Source: Steinernema hermaphroditum
Taxonomy: Eukaryota; Nematoda; Chromadorea; Rhabditida; Steinernematidae
DNA length: 64,000 nt
Direction: 5' to 3'
Assembly (NCBI GenBank): GCA_030435675.1
Contig: CM059624.1
Span: 6,410,769-6,474,768 of the forward strand
In this document: one piece after another, positions 1 through 9,277 of the stretch
How the letters are laid out: every line of letters begins with the position of its first letter
Position numbering within the stretch: the stretch's first letter is position 1
Position numbers and translations under genes: made by a program
Notes under the pieces: model-generated
Database searches by the model: none
Told to the model about the DNA's origin: nothing
What the model saw: only the letters and a program-made list of their open reading frames with translations

Positions 1-180
1 CGTTCGACCGGAGGAGACCTCGACGAGGCGCTCGTGACAGCCCCGGCAGACGACGTGACCACATCCCAGCTGGACAGGGCGCTCGAAGATCTCGTGGCAG
101 ATGGGACATTTCACAGAGTCCGGGTTGATCCGACACAACGATCCAGAAGAAGAGGTCGAGGGGACCCCGACGGGCGCCAT
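1..180 (-). CDS. RING-finger protein, N-terminal part (runs off the left edge)
   Basis: On the minus strand an ATG at 180 to 178 opens a frame that stays open to the left edge. After a short Ser-rich lead (MAPVGVPSTSSSG) it shows the first part of a C3HC4 RING: CPIC, eleven residues, CGH, then CRGC. That is metal-ligand pairs 1 to 3 of a RING in the spacing used by TRIM-type E3 ubiquitin ligases. The second half of the RING and everything after it lie outside the window, so the rest of the architecture is unknown. The start is the first ATG, about 20 codons before the RING. RING identity is clear from the ligand spacing; ligase activity is inferred from the family. It resembles the RING of the gene at 15154 but is not identical. 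Confidence 0.8.
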   Translation of the reverse strand, partial: MAPVGVPSTSSSGSLCRINPDSVKCPICHEIFERPVQLGCGHVVCRGCHERLVEVSSGRT

Positions 181-815
181 TTAGGCCAAAAAGGAAGGGC
201 AGTGATTGTGGATTCAGAAGAGACGGTAGAAGAGAATAGAATTTGGGAGCGCCGTTAGCGAAGACCACACGCGTCGTCTTGGCGGGAGAATGGCTCACCG
301 GACGGAATGACCAACGCAGCCAATACAAACGGCTGCGGAAGCACGATTACTGTAGCTGTGACTTGTCCGACATGATAATATATCGATTTGGGAAACTGAA
401 TTATTCACAAATCTGACTTATTGCCAACTGCGTTTGGAACTCTATCAAAACCCTCCTTCACCCTTCATCCAATTACAGTAATACATGATGTCATGTGTAC
501 CTAAACTAAGTTCCATCCTGTGTTCGTTCCATTAGCTGTACAACCTACCGATCTAACGATAGATACCAAAGAGAAATGTTGCCCTGAACACAAAGACGTC
601 TAAAGCAGACAGTGATCTGGTGGAGTCTGGCTGTTTAAACGGCTCTCGCAACGGTCACCATGCTCGCAACAAGCGATGCTACGGTGTTTTTCGAAAGTGA
701 TCATAAATTCGGCTTTGAGGTGCGGAGCCGTTTCGTTCCGAGCCGGGCTTAGAATCTCCACTCGCTGTGGTGATCGCGAACGCGTTTTTAGGACACTCAC
801 TGAAGCATTGCCAGC
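181..815. other. Divergent intergenic region
   Basis: About 635 bases lie between the divergent starts of the RING gene (minus) and the gene at 816 (plus). No plausible exon was seen. The stretch is AT-rich in its middle and presumably holds both promoters; no specific promoter element was recognised. Confidence 0.4.
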
Positions 816-1785
816 ATGACCGAATCTCAGGTTAAAGTTTTTCCTCTAGTTCTTCGTTTACCTGATTTCCTTATCTCCATGTTGGCGAATAGCTGCGATC
901 GTTCGCTGCACTCATTCTAACCATTCACTTCTTTAGGCGTCGACCTCACAACTGCTCGAGCAGCTCGACAAGACCTATGCCGCCGAAAAGGCCAAATTCG
1001 ATCAGTGGAAGACTGAGAGCATGTAAGTTTTATCTGTTTGCTGGTTTCCAGTGCGGAACCCAATGCCAAATTGTAATCCTTTTTTATGCTCATCGATTTC
1101 AGCAAACGTGCTGGCACCGATGCTTACAACGAGTACGTGCAGAACTTCCAAAAATGGGAATCGGACGTGCTTGAACGACGCGCTCAACTTATCAGCTCAT
1201 CGGCTGCCTCCAGCTCCGTCGCTGATGTGGACTATCAATTACGTAGGAGGCGCACTGTTATTCCATTCTCATCCAATCCCGTTTTAGATCAAATTCTGAA
1301 CAATATTTCTCCCACTGACTTTGTGATTGCCATGTTTACCGCCGCCAACAAAGACCCGAAATTCGCCGAAGCCGTCTTTAGTGCCGTACCACAGGCTTCT
1401 GCGCAACCAGCCGTTCACCACCCCTATGGAAGCCCAGCAGCTGCCTATCCTCAGCCCAGCGTGCATCACTATCCCGCTCAATACAGCTCTCCGGCGGTGA
1501 CTTCGTACGGAATCGCTCCTGTGTCATACCAGCAAACGCCTCCTACGTACGGCACAAACGGTGAGTGGCGGTCAACTTCAAGCAGTTCTGATGCTTTTTG
1601 TTTCAGCTTACTCTACTAATTACACTCCTCCCGTGACGGTGCCTCCGACCGCAGTCACATCTGCTCCCAGTGTAGCGCAGGAGGCCTGGGCCAACGCAGC
1701 TCTGAAGTCCTACCGTCCGCCGTCGCCGGTCCGCGACTACCGCAAGATGACGCAGCTCCCGTTTAGTGACTTCAGCCAAACCTGA
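816..1785 (+). CDS. Uncharacterised Pro/Tyr/Ala-rich protein, 4 or 5 exons
   Basis: Exons 816-830, 937-1022, 1103-1560 and 1607-1785 join in one frame with GT..AG introns and give 245 residues. The first exon codes only five residues (MTESQ), and its phase matches the next exon, which supports this start. The N-terminal third is a charged helical region with repeated aromatic/Trp positions (KFDQWKTES, NFQKWESDV). The rest is rich in Pro, Ala, Tyr, His and Ser, typical of a disordered RNA- or transcription-related factor. Bases 1243-1287 look like a 45-base in-frame intron (GTAGG..TTTTAG) and may be spliced, which would give 230 residues. I do not recognise the family; a distant likeness to YLP-motif (YLPM1-like) proteins is only an impression. 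The next gene follows on the same strand 210 bases after the stop. Confidence 0.75.
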
Positions 1786-1982
1786 GAAGCCTTGCCCTGT
1801 TACCTCTCCGAGTTGTTATTTCCGAATGTTTATATTCTTCACATTTCATAAATGCGAGCGGTTCCCATAGGTGTTGTTTGTGTTCTCGCGACCTTGACTG
1901 GTTATCGCCCTCTGCCATCTCCTTACCCACTCCCTTCCCAATTGCTCACGTGGGAAGAACTGGCGCCGCGGAACACGTCCGT

Positions 1983-1995
1983 CTACTTACAGGAG
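1983..1995 (+). promoter_or_regulatory. Probable spliced-leader trans-splice acceptor
   Basis: The sequence CTACTTACAG ends at 1992, three bases before the ATG of the 5-alpha-reductase gene, with no upstream exon that fits. In nematodes such an acceptor next to the start codon usually receives a spliced leader. With the 210-base gap to the gene upstream this suggests a two-gene operon (inference). Confidence 0.45.
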
Positions 1996-3020
1996 ATGCC
2001 AAGTCTCGGCGGCTTCTTCGACGACGAGGAGCGCGCCATCGTTGCCCTCTCCTGGCTCATGATCCTCTCTGGCGTCGTCACCACTAACATCCTGTGCTGC
2101 GGATTCAAGGCCGCCTACGGACGCTACGGCGAAGGCTCCATTTTCGCAAAGGTGCGCATAGATGTTTGCATCGAAACGGGGCTCGGTAGCACATTACAGT
2201 ACACAATCTCCGCGAGGGTCGCCTGGTTCATCCAAGAGCTTCCTTCTCTCGCGGTCCCCCTTTACGCACTCGGTGCCAACTTCTCTCACCTCCACTTCGT
2301 GAACTTCACCGTTATTCTTCTCTTCATCGTTCACTACATTCAGAGGTACCATTTTCTCGAAATTTTTGCCTTTCAGAACCCTCATCTATCCCTTCCTCGC
2401 CTTTCAGAACCCTCATCTATCCCTTCCTCATCAAAGGAGGGAAACCTTCGCCGATCCACGTGGTGTTCATGGCTTTCGGCTTCTGCCTCTTCAACGGATA
2501 CCTCCAGGGGATTTACCACGCGAAGTACGCCGTTTACGAGCGTGACCACTTCGCCAACCTTCTCGCCTTCATCGGTGAGCTCCTCTTCCCAGATGCCCCT
2601 TATCGCGCCTCTAGGTCTGATCACATTCTTCGCCGGAATGATGATCAACATCCACTCCGATCACATCCTTCGTAATCTTCGGAAGCCCGGGGAGACCGAC
2701 TACAAGATTCCCGTGGGTGGGTGATCTATCTTAGGCATATTTTTCACTCTTGTACAAGGAGGAATGTTCGAGTACGTCTCTGGGGCGAATTTCTTCGGCG
2801 AAATAGTGGAGTGGTTCGGTTTCGCGTTGTACGCACAGACGACTCCCGCAGCCGCCTTCGCCTTCTTCACCATCTGCAATATTGGCCCTCGCGCCCTCCA
2901 GCACCATTAGTGAGCTAACTCTGCATATCCTATCTCTCCAGATATCTTTTCAGTTGGTACCACAACAAGTTTGAGAATTACCCTCCGAACAGGAAGGCGC
3001 TGATCCCGTTTCTCTTGTAA
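1996..3020 (+). CDS. 3-oxo-5-alpha-steroid 4-dehydrogenase (steroid 5-alpha-reductase, SRD5A1-like)
   Basis: Six exons (1996-2151, 2200-2345, 2408-2574, 2615-2716, 2759-2909, 2954-3020) give 262 residues, close to the roughly 260 of vertebrate SRD5A1. Family landmarks in order are AYGRYG, FIQELPSLAVPLY, IYPFLIKGGKPSP, NGYLQG, then NIHSDHILRNLRKPG with the NADPH-binding region, GGMFEYVSGANFFGE and a C-terminal ENYPPNRKALIPFLL. The protein is a multi-pass ER membrane enzyme that uses NADPH to reduce the delta-4 double bond of 3-oxo-steroids; in worms the substrate could be a dafachronic-acid-type or other sterol intermediate (inference). Four introns have ordinary GT..AG ends. The acceptor at 2757-2758 is an unusual ACAAG, chosen because it restores VGGMFEYV. 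The acceptor of exon 3 lies in a 31-base tandem duplication, and only the second copy keeps the frame. Confidence 0.95.
2368..2429 (+). repeat. 31-base tandem duplication spanning a 3' splice site
   Basis: Two identical 31-base units (2368-2398 and 2399-2429) each contain CCTTTCAG followed by AACCCTCATCTATCCC. The unit holds the intron end plus the first 22 coding bases of exon 3 of the 5-alpha-reductase gene. Because 31 is not a multiple of three, only the second acceptor (exon start at 2408) continues the conserved frame; the first shifts it. Confidence 0.95.
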
Positions 3021-3074
3021 GCGAAGGTACTCGGCCGGTCCCGAGTTTCCCACATATCAAGCTTGTCCCGTTGC

Positions 3075-3080
3075 AATAAA
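3075..3080 (+). terminator. AATAAA polyadenylation signal of the 5-alpha-reductase gene
   Basis: A canonical AATAAA lies 55 bases after the TAA stop. The 3' end faces the convergent minus-strand gene that stops at 3162, so the two transcripts end less than 100 bases apart. Confidence 0.7.
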
Positions 3081-3161
3081 ATACTGAATTAAAGTCGGTT
3101 TAAATAGTGTTTATAATATTAAACTCTTAGTACTCAATCGAAAAGGCTTTACCCGTTTTTC

Positions 3162-4583
3162 TCATCTCTTAAACATACGCGAGAAGAATCCCGACTTCTT
3201 CTGTGGGGAGCCGTTCTGTGGCGGATCCTCAGGAGCCGGCGGATTCTCGGCACGTGAAACGCGCACTAACTTTGCGGTTTCCTCACCTGCTTTCTCTGCC
3301 TCCTTCAGAATCTTCTGGACCTCGTCGTTCAACATGGGGTCGTCCGTTTCGCTGTCCAGCTCACTGTCATCGCTGAGGTCCCGTGACATCGCGCGGTTTA
3401 TCTTCTCCTCCTTCTTTTGCAGTTCTTTCACTGAAGTGCACAACACGGTCATCTCATCGTTCACTCCTGTAATACCGTCTTTTAGAATCTGTTTCATATC
3501 GTAGTCGTCGTCCTTCCAGTTGTTCTTCGCGGGATCTGACGGCTTCTCCGCCGAGTCGCACTTCTCCAGCGCCCTCTTCACGGCGTCCAGTTCGTTGCTT
3601 ATGTCGAAATCGTCTTGGGACTTCGTGAATGTGGAAGTCGAAGATTCTGGAATCGTGCGCATGTCCTGATCGGCCACTTCGCTGGCTTCTGGCTCTGTCT
3701 TTTCGACGTCGCACAGTCGGTTGTAACGATCTTGGAGCATCTGATCGCGATCCCACTTCTCCTCCAGTTTCTGTTCATCGCTTATTCTCTTGATCAGATC
3801 CGACGCAGTTTCTTCTTGTTTGCCATTGCCCTCCAGGAACATCTAAAGTTTCCATTTTGTAGATGTCTTCGATCGTTAACTACCCGTCCAGGATTCCTAA
3901 TGTCTTCGACGGGTACTTCTCGCAGGGCAGCGAATCGCTCTTCGATCTCTTGCAGTGACATAATTCGCATTGGCGTCTTTTTCTCGTCTTCTAAAAGGTG
4001 AGGATTGATTAGTCGTAGAAGATGACGCTACTGACGAAACTGCCAGAAAATATCTCCAACGATTTCACTAGTACAAAGCGTTGCAGGTCACAACAAATAT
4101 AGCTTTTTCCTTGCTCACCCTTCAGTTTCTCCAATCGCGCTCTCAGTGCTTCGGTGCTCGAGGACGACTTGACTTCATGCCGTTTTTCGTGCTGATGGGA
4201 CCTATTCGGAGCTTCGCTTTTGACACCGCCACCGTCGCCTCTCAAACTCGAGCTCGGCACTACAGGAACACTGTTGCGCATTGATGGCGGCGGAAGCACA
4301 TCGTCACCCCACCAATTTCCGTTAGCTGCCGGCGTTCTCATCTTCCCCGGGCTTCGTTGCGCCGATTCGCTCAGCTGATGGAAGCACTGGGCACAAACAT
4401 TTAACGGCTTCTTTGAACGCGCCGGAAACGTCCAAGAGTGTTTGAGGCAGTTCGCACAGAAGCCGAAGCCGCAGTTCGCACATGCTAGCTGCAAACAACG
4501 TTATTAATGCAGGCGTCAGATGGGAGTGAACGGACCTCTTTCCGTAGCAGCGAGTAGGAGGCCATGCACGACGTGCACGGCAT
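3162..4583 (-). CDS. FYVE-type zinc-finger protein, ZFYVE19/ANCHR-like abscission-checkpoint factor
   Basis: Minus-strand exons 4536-4583, 4119-4488, 3884-3990 and 3162-3842 join in phase to 401 residues. The N-terminus is an ANCHR-style FYVE-related finger: CTSC, a MASYSLLRKE linker, CANCGFGFCANC, then VCAQC. Next come a disordered segment and a basic/acidic helix, LRARLEKLK followed by MSLQEIEERFAAL and VPVEDIR, placed like the MIT-interacting motifs of ANCHR. A long acidic tail with coiled-coil stretches ends in FFSRMFKR. Human ZFYVE19 holds VPS4 at the midbody and delays abscission when chromatin is trapped; that role is inferred from family likeness. The start is the ATG one codon before the first zinc pair, as in the vertebrate protein. 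The first intron splits the finger. An alternative is another FYVE-related scaffold, but order and spacing favour ANCHR. Confidence 0.85.
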
Positions 4584-5183
4584 CTCGACAACGCGAAAAC
4601 ACAAATGACGGAGACCGCTGCGGTGGCGCGCTTCTCTGCCGCTCTCTCGCTGAAAAGAACACATCGTTAGGGGTGAGAGGAACGGAACATAAACGTGTTT
4701 GTCGCTCTGGAAGCGCGAAAAGGTAAATTCGATTGCACAATGAGTCACAGAGAGGAGAAATGCTCATCTTCAGGATACATTTCGATGTACACCCTATCGT
4801 ACATAAAATAGAGCTAGTTTTCCAAAACCAACGGCTAGCAAAATGAAAATGGTGACCTATCCCCAGTGATAACAGCAAGCGTTATGAAATTAGTCGAAGC
4901 ACTTTACTCCTGACTTCCCATTTGCGTACCCTCCAATGTCGACCATGACGAGGAGTTACCGGTCCGTAACCATCCAACAAAACAACCAAAGAGTCAATAC
5001 TTCCACCCGAACGACATCGACGAAAGTTAATTGGATGACACATCCACCCCACGACACCAAAATACAAAACTGAAGTTAACAACAAGTTTTATAGTAATGA
5101 GAAACCGCAAAAAATGTGCAACAAGTATAACAGACTGCAACAACAATGAAACAAGAAGTGAAGCCACGAAACAAAGTCCACAT
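4584..5183. other. Intergenic region between two minus-strand genes
   Basis: This stretch between the start of the FYVE-type gene (4583) and the stop of the next minus-strand gene (5184) shows no convincing exon. It should hold the promoter of the FYVE-type gene and the 3' untranslated region of the upstream one. ORFs here lack splice or family support. Confidence 0.4.
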
Positions 5184-6546
5184 TCAGCAAAGTTCGGATT
5201 CCGGTTCCTCCTTGTAGTGCCACTCGGCCACCGATAGAAACTCGTAGACTTCCTCACGATAGCGCGACTTCATAAGCTTCTCACGAATTTCCAAAATCAG
5301 CTTGTTGTCATCGATACAAGCAGGGCCCTTCACCAGCATGGTCGATAGCTCCTCAGTCATCTCCCAGAAACTCTTCTTCTCCGCCTCCAAAAGCTTCAAC
5401 ACATTCGGATCGACGCCCTTCTTCATAGTTTCGTTGAAATCAACAATGAACACTTCGGCGTACCACTCGCCACAATTCGGCAAGAACTGCATCTTTACCG
5501 GGTTGACGTCCATGAGAGAGGGGGTGAGGCGCGGATCCACAGCCGAAGAAGTTATGAGGAACGTCTTTCGCACGTTCTCTCCAGGCACGAAATCGGTTAG
5601 TAGTTTGATATTATTGCTAACGAGCTCAGTGAGCATGCGGCAGAGCACCAATAGGTTTTCGCCATAGTGCTTCGCTTCTTCAATCGGAAGAGCTTCAGTG
5701 AGACGGCGACCGATGGGAGCCATGGTGGAAACCGACTTCAGAAGGCACTCTACTTGATCGGCGCTGGGTGGATCACTGTAGAAGAGAGCGTTGAAAGTCA
5801 TGTCCGAGTCGATGAACTGCGTGTCTTCAGAGCTGCCACCTTCCTTCTGTAGAACGCAGACGACGACGTTCTTCAGCGCTGCTGGACCGAACTTCTCAAC
5901 AGCGATTTGCTTCTCTTCTTGAATGCTGCACGGGTAGGCTCCAGAAACAATGCATACACCATGGTAGACAGAGAAAGACTTGAAGGATTCTTCATCAGCC
6001 ACATCAACAAACCGGAACATCTCCTGGTTCCGCGTCACCACAGATATCCCATCCACGCCTTCTTGAGAAGATTGCTTTCCAGTGTTGATAGCTTGCAGGA
6101 ACTTGAGAGACTGCGACCTGTCAGCGGAAATCACCGCCACGTTGTAGTCTTCTTGAATAACGAACTTTGAAGCTCGTTTCATCAAAATGTGGACGGCCTC
6201 GTTGCAGCGATATTCGGCGCCCATTGCACTGTATTCGCCACAAGGGCAGAAGCAGTTTCCAGTAACGCTGAACAGCACTTGTTTGCGACATTTCTCGCAC
6301 AGCCACTCCTTCAATTGAGGTCCACATCCCAACGGACAACGAATTCTGGTGACCATTCTTCTTGGAGTGACGTTATGATTTTCGAAAGCACGCACCGTGA
6401 TTCCGGGCCCCACACGCAGGACACCGCACACTTGAGCTGGCGCATTTTCCACGTTCTGAAAAACAATCAGTTTGTCAGTTAACACTGGAGAGATCACTCA
6501 CCTCGTCTTCAACCGTTTTGGATCCGTTGTCTGGGATAGGGCTCAT
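5184..6546 (-). CDS. Uncharacterised 438-residue protein with an N-terminal Cys-rich (zinc-ribbon-like) segment
   Basis: A 45-base first exon (6502-6546, MSPIPDNGSKTVEDE) splices in phase through a short GT..TTTTCAG intron to one long exon (5184-6455). Residues about 45 to 85 hold cysteine pairs (CPLGCG, CEKC, CFCPCGEY, then a single C) that could bind one or two zinc ions. After that comes an alpha/beta-looking domain (NVAVISADRS, GISVVTRN, FRFVDVAD, GVCIVSGAYP, VVVCVL) that might be a degenerate nucleotide-binding or VWA-like fold, then a helical C-terminus ending in the acidic EEPESELC. I do not recognise the family. Codon use is like that of the neighbours and the frame is intact over 1.27 kb, so the gene is real. 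Function cannot be assigned from sequence alone. Confidence 0.85.
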
Positions 6547-7314
6547 TGCGAAAGAGATGGCGACGCGGTTTCCGAGCCGTTGACCTGAAACCGTGGAAAC
6601 CGTCAGAAAGCATTAGAAATAACCGAACAAAATTGTGTGATTCCTGCGTTTCCGTAAAGGTCGAAAAAGAAAAAGTCGCGCGTTCGAGCAACGGTACGAT
6701 AAATGAGAAATTTGAGGGAAATTTCGAGACAAACTCCATATAAGCCAACCAATGACGGTCCCAATCTTTTCGTTGCGAGACCGGTCCCTCAGTCGACTTG
6801 TCATTCGCAGACTACGAGACGTATATATGAAGTTCAGCTTAAACCACCATTCACCGATGAAACCTATCAGGTTTTGCTACACTCTAGCACCTCTGTCTCC
6901 CTGCCAAATTTCAGCCGAATCGGCGTGGGACAGTTTGGGACCTCTCCTTGTCAGTGACAGTTTGGTGGTTCAGCTAATGTTGTATGGTTAGTGTTGCTCA
7001 CCACCTACCGTACTATAAAACTCCATGGATAGTCTATAGGAGCTTCAGGAGGGTAGACTCTCAGAGTGGTCAGTTACTGCAACTATTTAGTCTTGACTCG
7101 CCTTATACAAAGTACTAAGAGGCGGTGGCCGCGTTGCATGCGTTGTCAAGTGAAGCCTAGCTTCAAAGGTAGTAGAAAAGGAGCCGAACATGTTCATGGA
7201 CGGCATGCTTGCAGTAATCGGTCAATACCGTTCTGATTCTGGATACAACCATCTAGAGTCAACAAGTCAAGACGAATCAACAAGACGTTCAGGGAAGCTC
7301 CCACTAACGCGGGA
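6547..7314. other. Intergenic region
   Basis: About 770 bases lie between the divergent starts of the 438-residue-protein gene and the insulinase remnant. No exon or RNA gene was recognised. One CTACCGTA octamer (near 7004), a motif that recurs in the window, is present. Confidence 0.4.
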
Positions 7315-7899
7315 ATGGTGGCGAGGCGCTACAAGAATCTAAAAACAAACCGGGGCGATGTTCGATGCTTTCGAGGATTGGAGCTCTCGAACGGAATGAA
7401 AGTGCTCCTCATAAGTGCTTCTTCCTGTGCTTCTTTGTGTGGCGTGGCGATGAAAGTGGACGTCGGCGGCACATCTGACCCGGAAGACCTCCCAGGATTG
7501 GCGCACTTGTGTGAACACATGTTGTTCCTGGGCACCGAAAGTACCCCGACGAAAATGAATTTGATGCGCTCATACGGCAGCACGGCTTCTCAAACGGATC
7601 GACGTCTGATCAATCGACGAACTATTTTTTCGAGGTGACCAAGGATCACTTTGAGGTACTGTAGTCGTACCGTATCCCCTCCAACAGCTGCTTTCAGAAA
7701 GCTCTGGACATTTTCATTCACTTCTTCATTTCGCCTCTCTTTTCGGAAAGCGCCATAGAGAGGGAGCTGCAGGCCGTGGACTCAGAGTTCAGAAATGTTC
7801 GGATGTCGGACGATAGGCGCATGTGGCGAACCAGATATTGCCATTATCGTCCTGGACACGATCTTCAGAATCTCTACTGTGGTAACATCGAAACACTGA

Positions 7900-8080
7900 C
7901 AAGGGACTGTTCCCAAGTGATACGCGCAGATCGAGCTGATATTTGGCACAGTGATAGGGGTGTATCTGAGAAGTCAAGCACACATAAACTCGCGTGCCAA
8001 AAATGAAGCTATCCACCCTAAACAAGGCCCTAAAGTTACCAAAATGCACAGCACTCAATACTAGTAGAATTTAATTGCAA
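7900..8080 (+). repeat. Left terminal inverted repeat of the Tc5-like element
   Basis: 181 bases pair with 9097-9277. The first 67 or so bases match perfectly, and a few mismatches appear at the inner end near CTAGTAGAATTTAATTGCAA. Confidence 0.92.
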
Positions 8081-8096
8081 TGGGACCTTGTGCTTG

Positions 8097-8150
8097 TGTA
8101 GTCGAGGGGTGTGCTCCGAGACGCCAGTCTACGGTCTCGGGTTCGACCCC
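8097..8150 (+). repeat. tRNA-like (SINE-like) segment 1 inside the transposon
   Basis: TGTAGTCGAGGGG (8097-8109) resembles a pol III A box, and GGTTCGACCCC (8140-8150) is a near-perfect B box. Between them CCGAGAC and GTCTCGG can pair as a seven-base stem. No complete cloverleaf with acceptor stem is visible, so a tRNA-derived short interspersed element is more likely than a working tRNA. Confidence 0.45.
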
Positions 8151-8439
8151 AGCCGTGTTTTACTATGCTTCCATCTTCTTTCTTCTAACCATAACAGTAT
8201 ATTTTCGTTTGGCGTTTACCAACGCTGGTCTTTGGTTTGGAGCCCTTTGCAGGAATCGGAACTGGTAACCCGAATTTCACCTTTGTCATGGAGTTGTTTT
8301 TCATTCTTTGGCGTTCCCCCCTCTCCGTTTATCGTTTAAGATGTCACAACGGCAGATCCTATTTGATTCTGGCCAATACAAACACATATACGCGTAAATG
8401 CCTTCTGAAAGTCGTTGCTGGATCAGCGGCAACTGTTTA

Positions 8440-8495
8440 TGTGGTCGAGCTGGATAGTCTCTTGGTTGCCGTTCTTGAGATCCAGGTTCGACACC
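8440..8495 (+). repeat. tRNA-like (SINE-like) segment 2 inside the transposon
   Basis: TGTGGTCGAGCTGG (8440-8453) fits the A-box pattern and GGTTCGACACC (8485-8495) the B box, at tRNA-like spacing. The sequence differs from segment 1. No acceptor stem was found. The two segments suggest nested insertion of pol III-derived repeats. Confidence 0.4.
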
Positions 8496-8684
8496 CATGC
8501 CAGCCATTCTTCTTTGGTTTGATGTCCTGAGGTAAATAGCAAAAGAGAGGGGACCGTGAAAGAACGAAAAAACGCTTCGCTACAAAAGTGAAATCTGGGT
8601 TACCAGTTCCGATTCGTGCAAAGGGTTTTTTAGTCTACATTTGATGCAAAACAAGAAACGGTGTTGTTAAACACTAGGAAACAT

Positions 8685-8818
8685 ATAGAGAAGTGACACG
8701 TGTGTGCAAACTCGCTGACCCCGTCTTTGGTCAACCGTCTCTGCGAAACGGTAGGAGTGAAACAGACGAACAGAGAAAAAGGTGCATGCCAGTTTGCACA
8801 CACGTGTCACTTCTCTAT
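8685..8818. repeat. Hairpin with perfect 28-base arms
   Basis: Bases 8685-8712 (starting ATAGAGAAGTGACACGTGTG) and 8791-8818 are exact reverse complements around a 78-base loop. It sits inside the Tc5-like element and may be a further nested miniature element. Confidence 0.85.
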
Positions 8819-8884
8819 TCGTCTGCCCGCTCTGTACCGACGCAAAGAGACGGTTGGGACTGCCTGGGGTATATATGCGACTGC

Positions 8885-9085
8885 CGGTTTTCGCTTGATT
8901 TGAGGTGTCGATTGATGAGTCGATTGAGTCGACTCATGAGTCGATTGAATCGCCCAATCAGTTGAATCGTCAATCGAGTCGATTGGGCCGATTGGCCAAT
9001 CGATTGAAAACCAATCGAATCGTAATCGGCGATTCGATTACTTCAATCGACTGACGATTCAATCAATCAATCGATTGAACTAATT
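8885..9085. repeat. GATTGA/TCAATC minisatellite
   Basis: About 200 bases consist largely of the hexamer GATTGA and its complement TCAATC joined by CGA/TCG, so both strands can fold on themselves. It lies just inside the right inverted repeat of the Tc5-like element. Confidence 0.8.
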
Positions 9086-9096
9086 AACAGCTCTGG

Positions 9097-9277
9097 TTGC
9101 AATTCAATTCTAGTAGTATTGAGTGTCGTGAATTTTGGTAACTTCAGGGCCTTGTTTAGGGTGGATAGCTTCATTTTTGGCACGCGAGTTTATGTGTGCT
9201 TGACTTCTCAGATACACCCCTATCACTGTGCCAAATATCAGCTCGATCTGCGCGTATCACTTGGGAACAGTCCCTTG
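9097..9277 (-). repeat. Right terminal inverted repeat of the Tc5-like element
   Basis: This is the mirror copy of 7900-8080. It ends CCCTTG at 9277 and is followed by the duplicated TGA. Confidence 0.92.

Larger units (their letters stand above)
7900..9277. mobile_element. Tc4/Tc5-like non-autonomous DNA transposon with 181-base terminal inverted repeats
   Basis: The element begins CAAGGGACTGTTCCC and ends with its reverse complement. It is flanked on both sides by TGA (7897-7899 and 9278-9280), which fits the TNA target duplication of the worm Tc4/Tc5 group, and Tc5 ends also start CAAGGGA. Inverted repeats 7900-8080 and 9097-9277 are near-identical. Removing the element and one TGA restores GGT AAC ATC GAA ACA CTG AGA GAC in the insulinase frame, which proves the borders. 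No transposase ORF is present. The interior is composite: two tRNA-like B-box segments, a smaller inverted repeat, a 28-base-arm hairpin and a GATTGA minisatellite. Confidence 0.93.

Noticed and set aside
2910..2941. Earlier acceptor (CTCTCCAG) for the last 5-alpha-reductase exon
   Set aside because: It makes a stop codon at the junction; the CTTTTCAG at 2953 gives HHYWYHNKFENYP as expected for the family.
7531..7585. A 40-base intron (GTACCCC..CGGCAG) to explain the insulinase frame change
   Set aside because: Splicing it would remove the conserved YPDENEFDAL segment and still leave the wrong frame, so a true frameshift or base error fits better.
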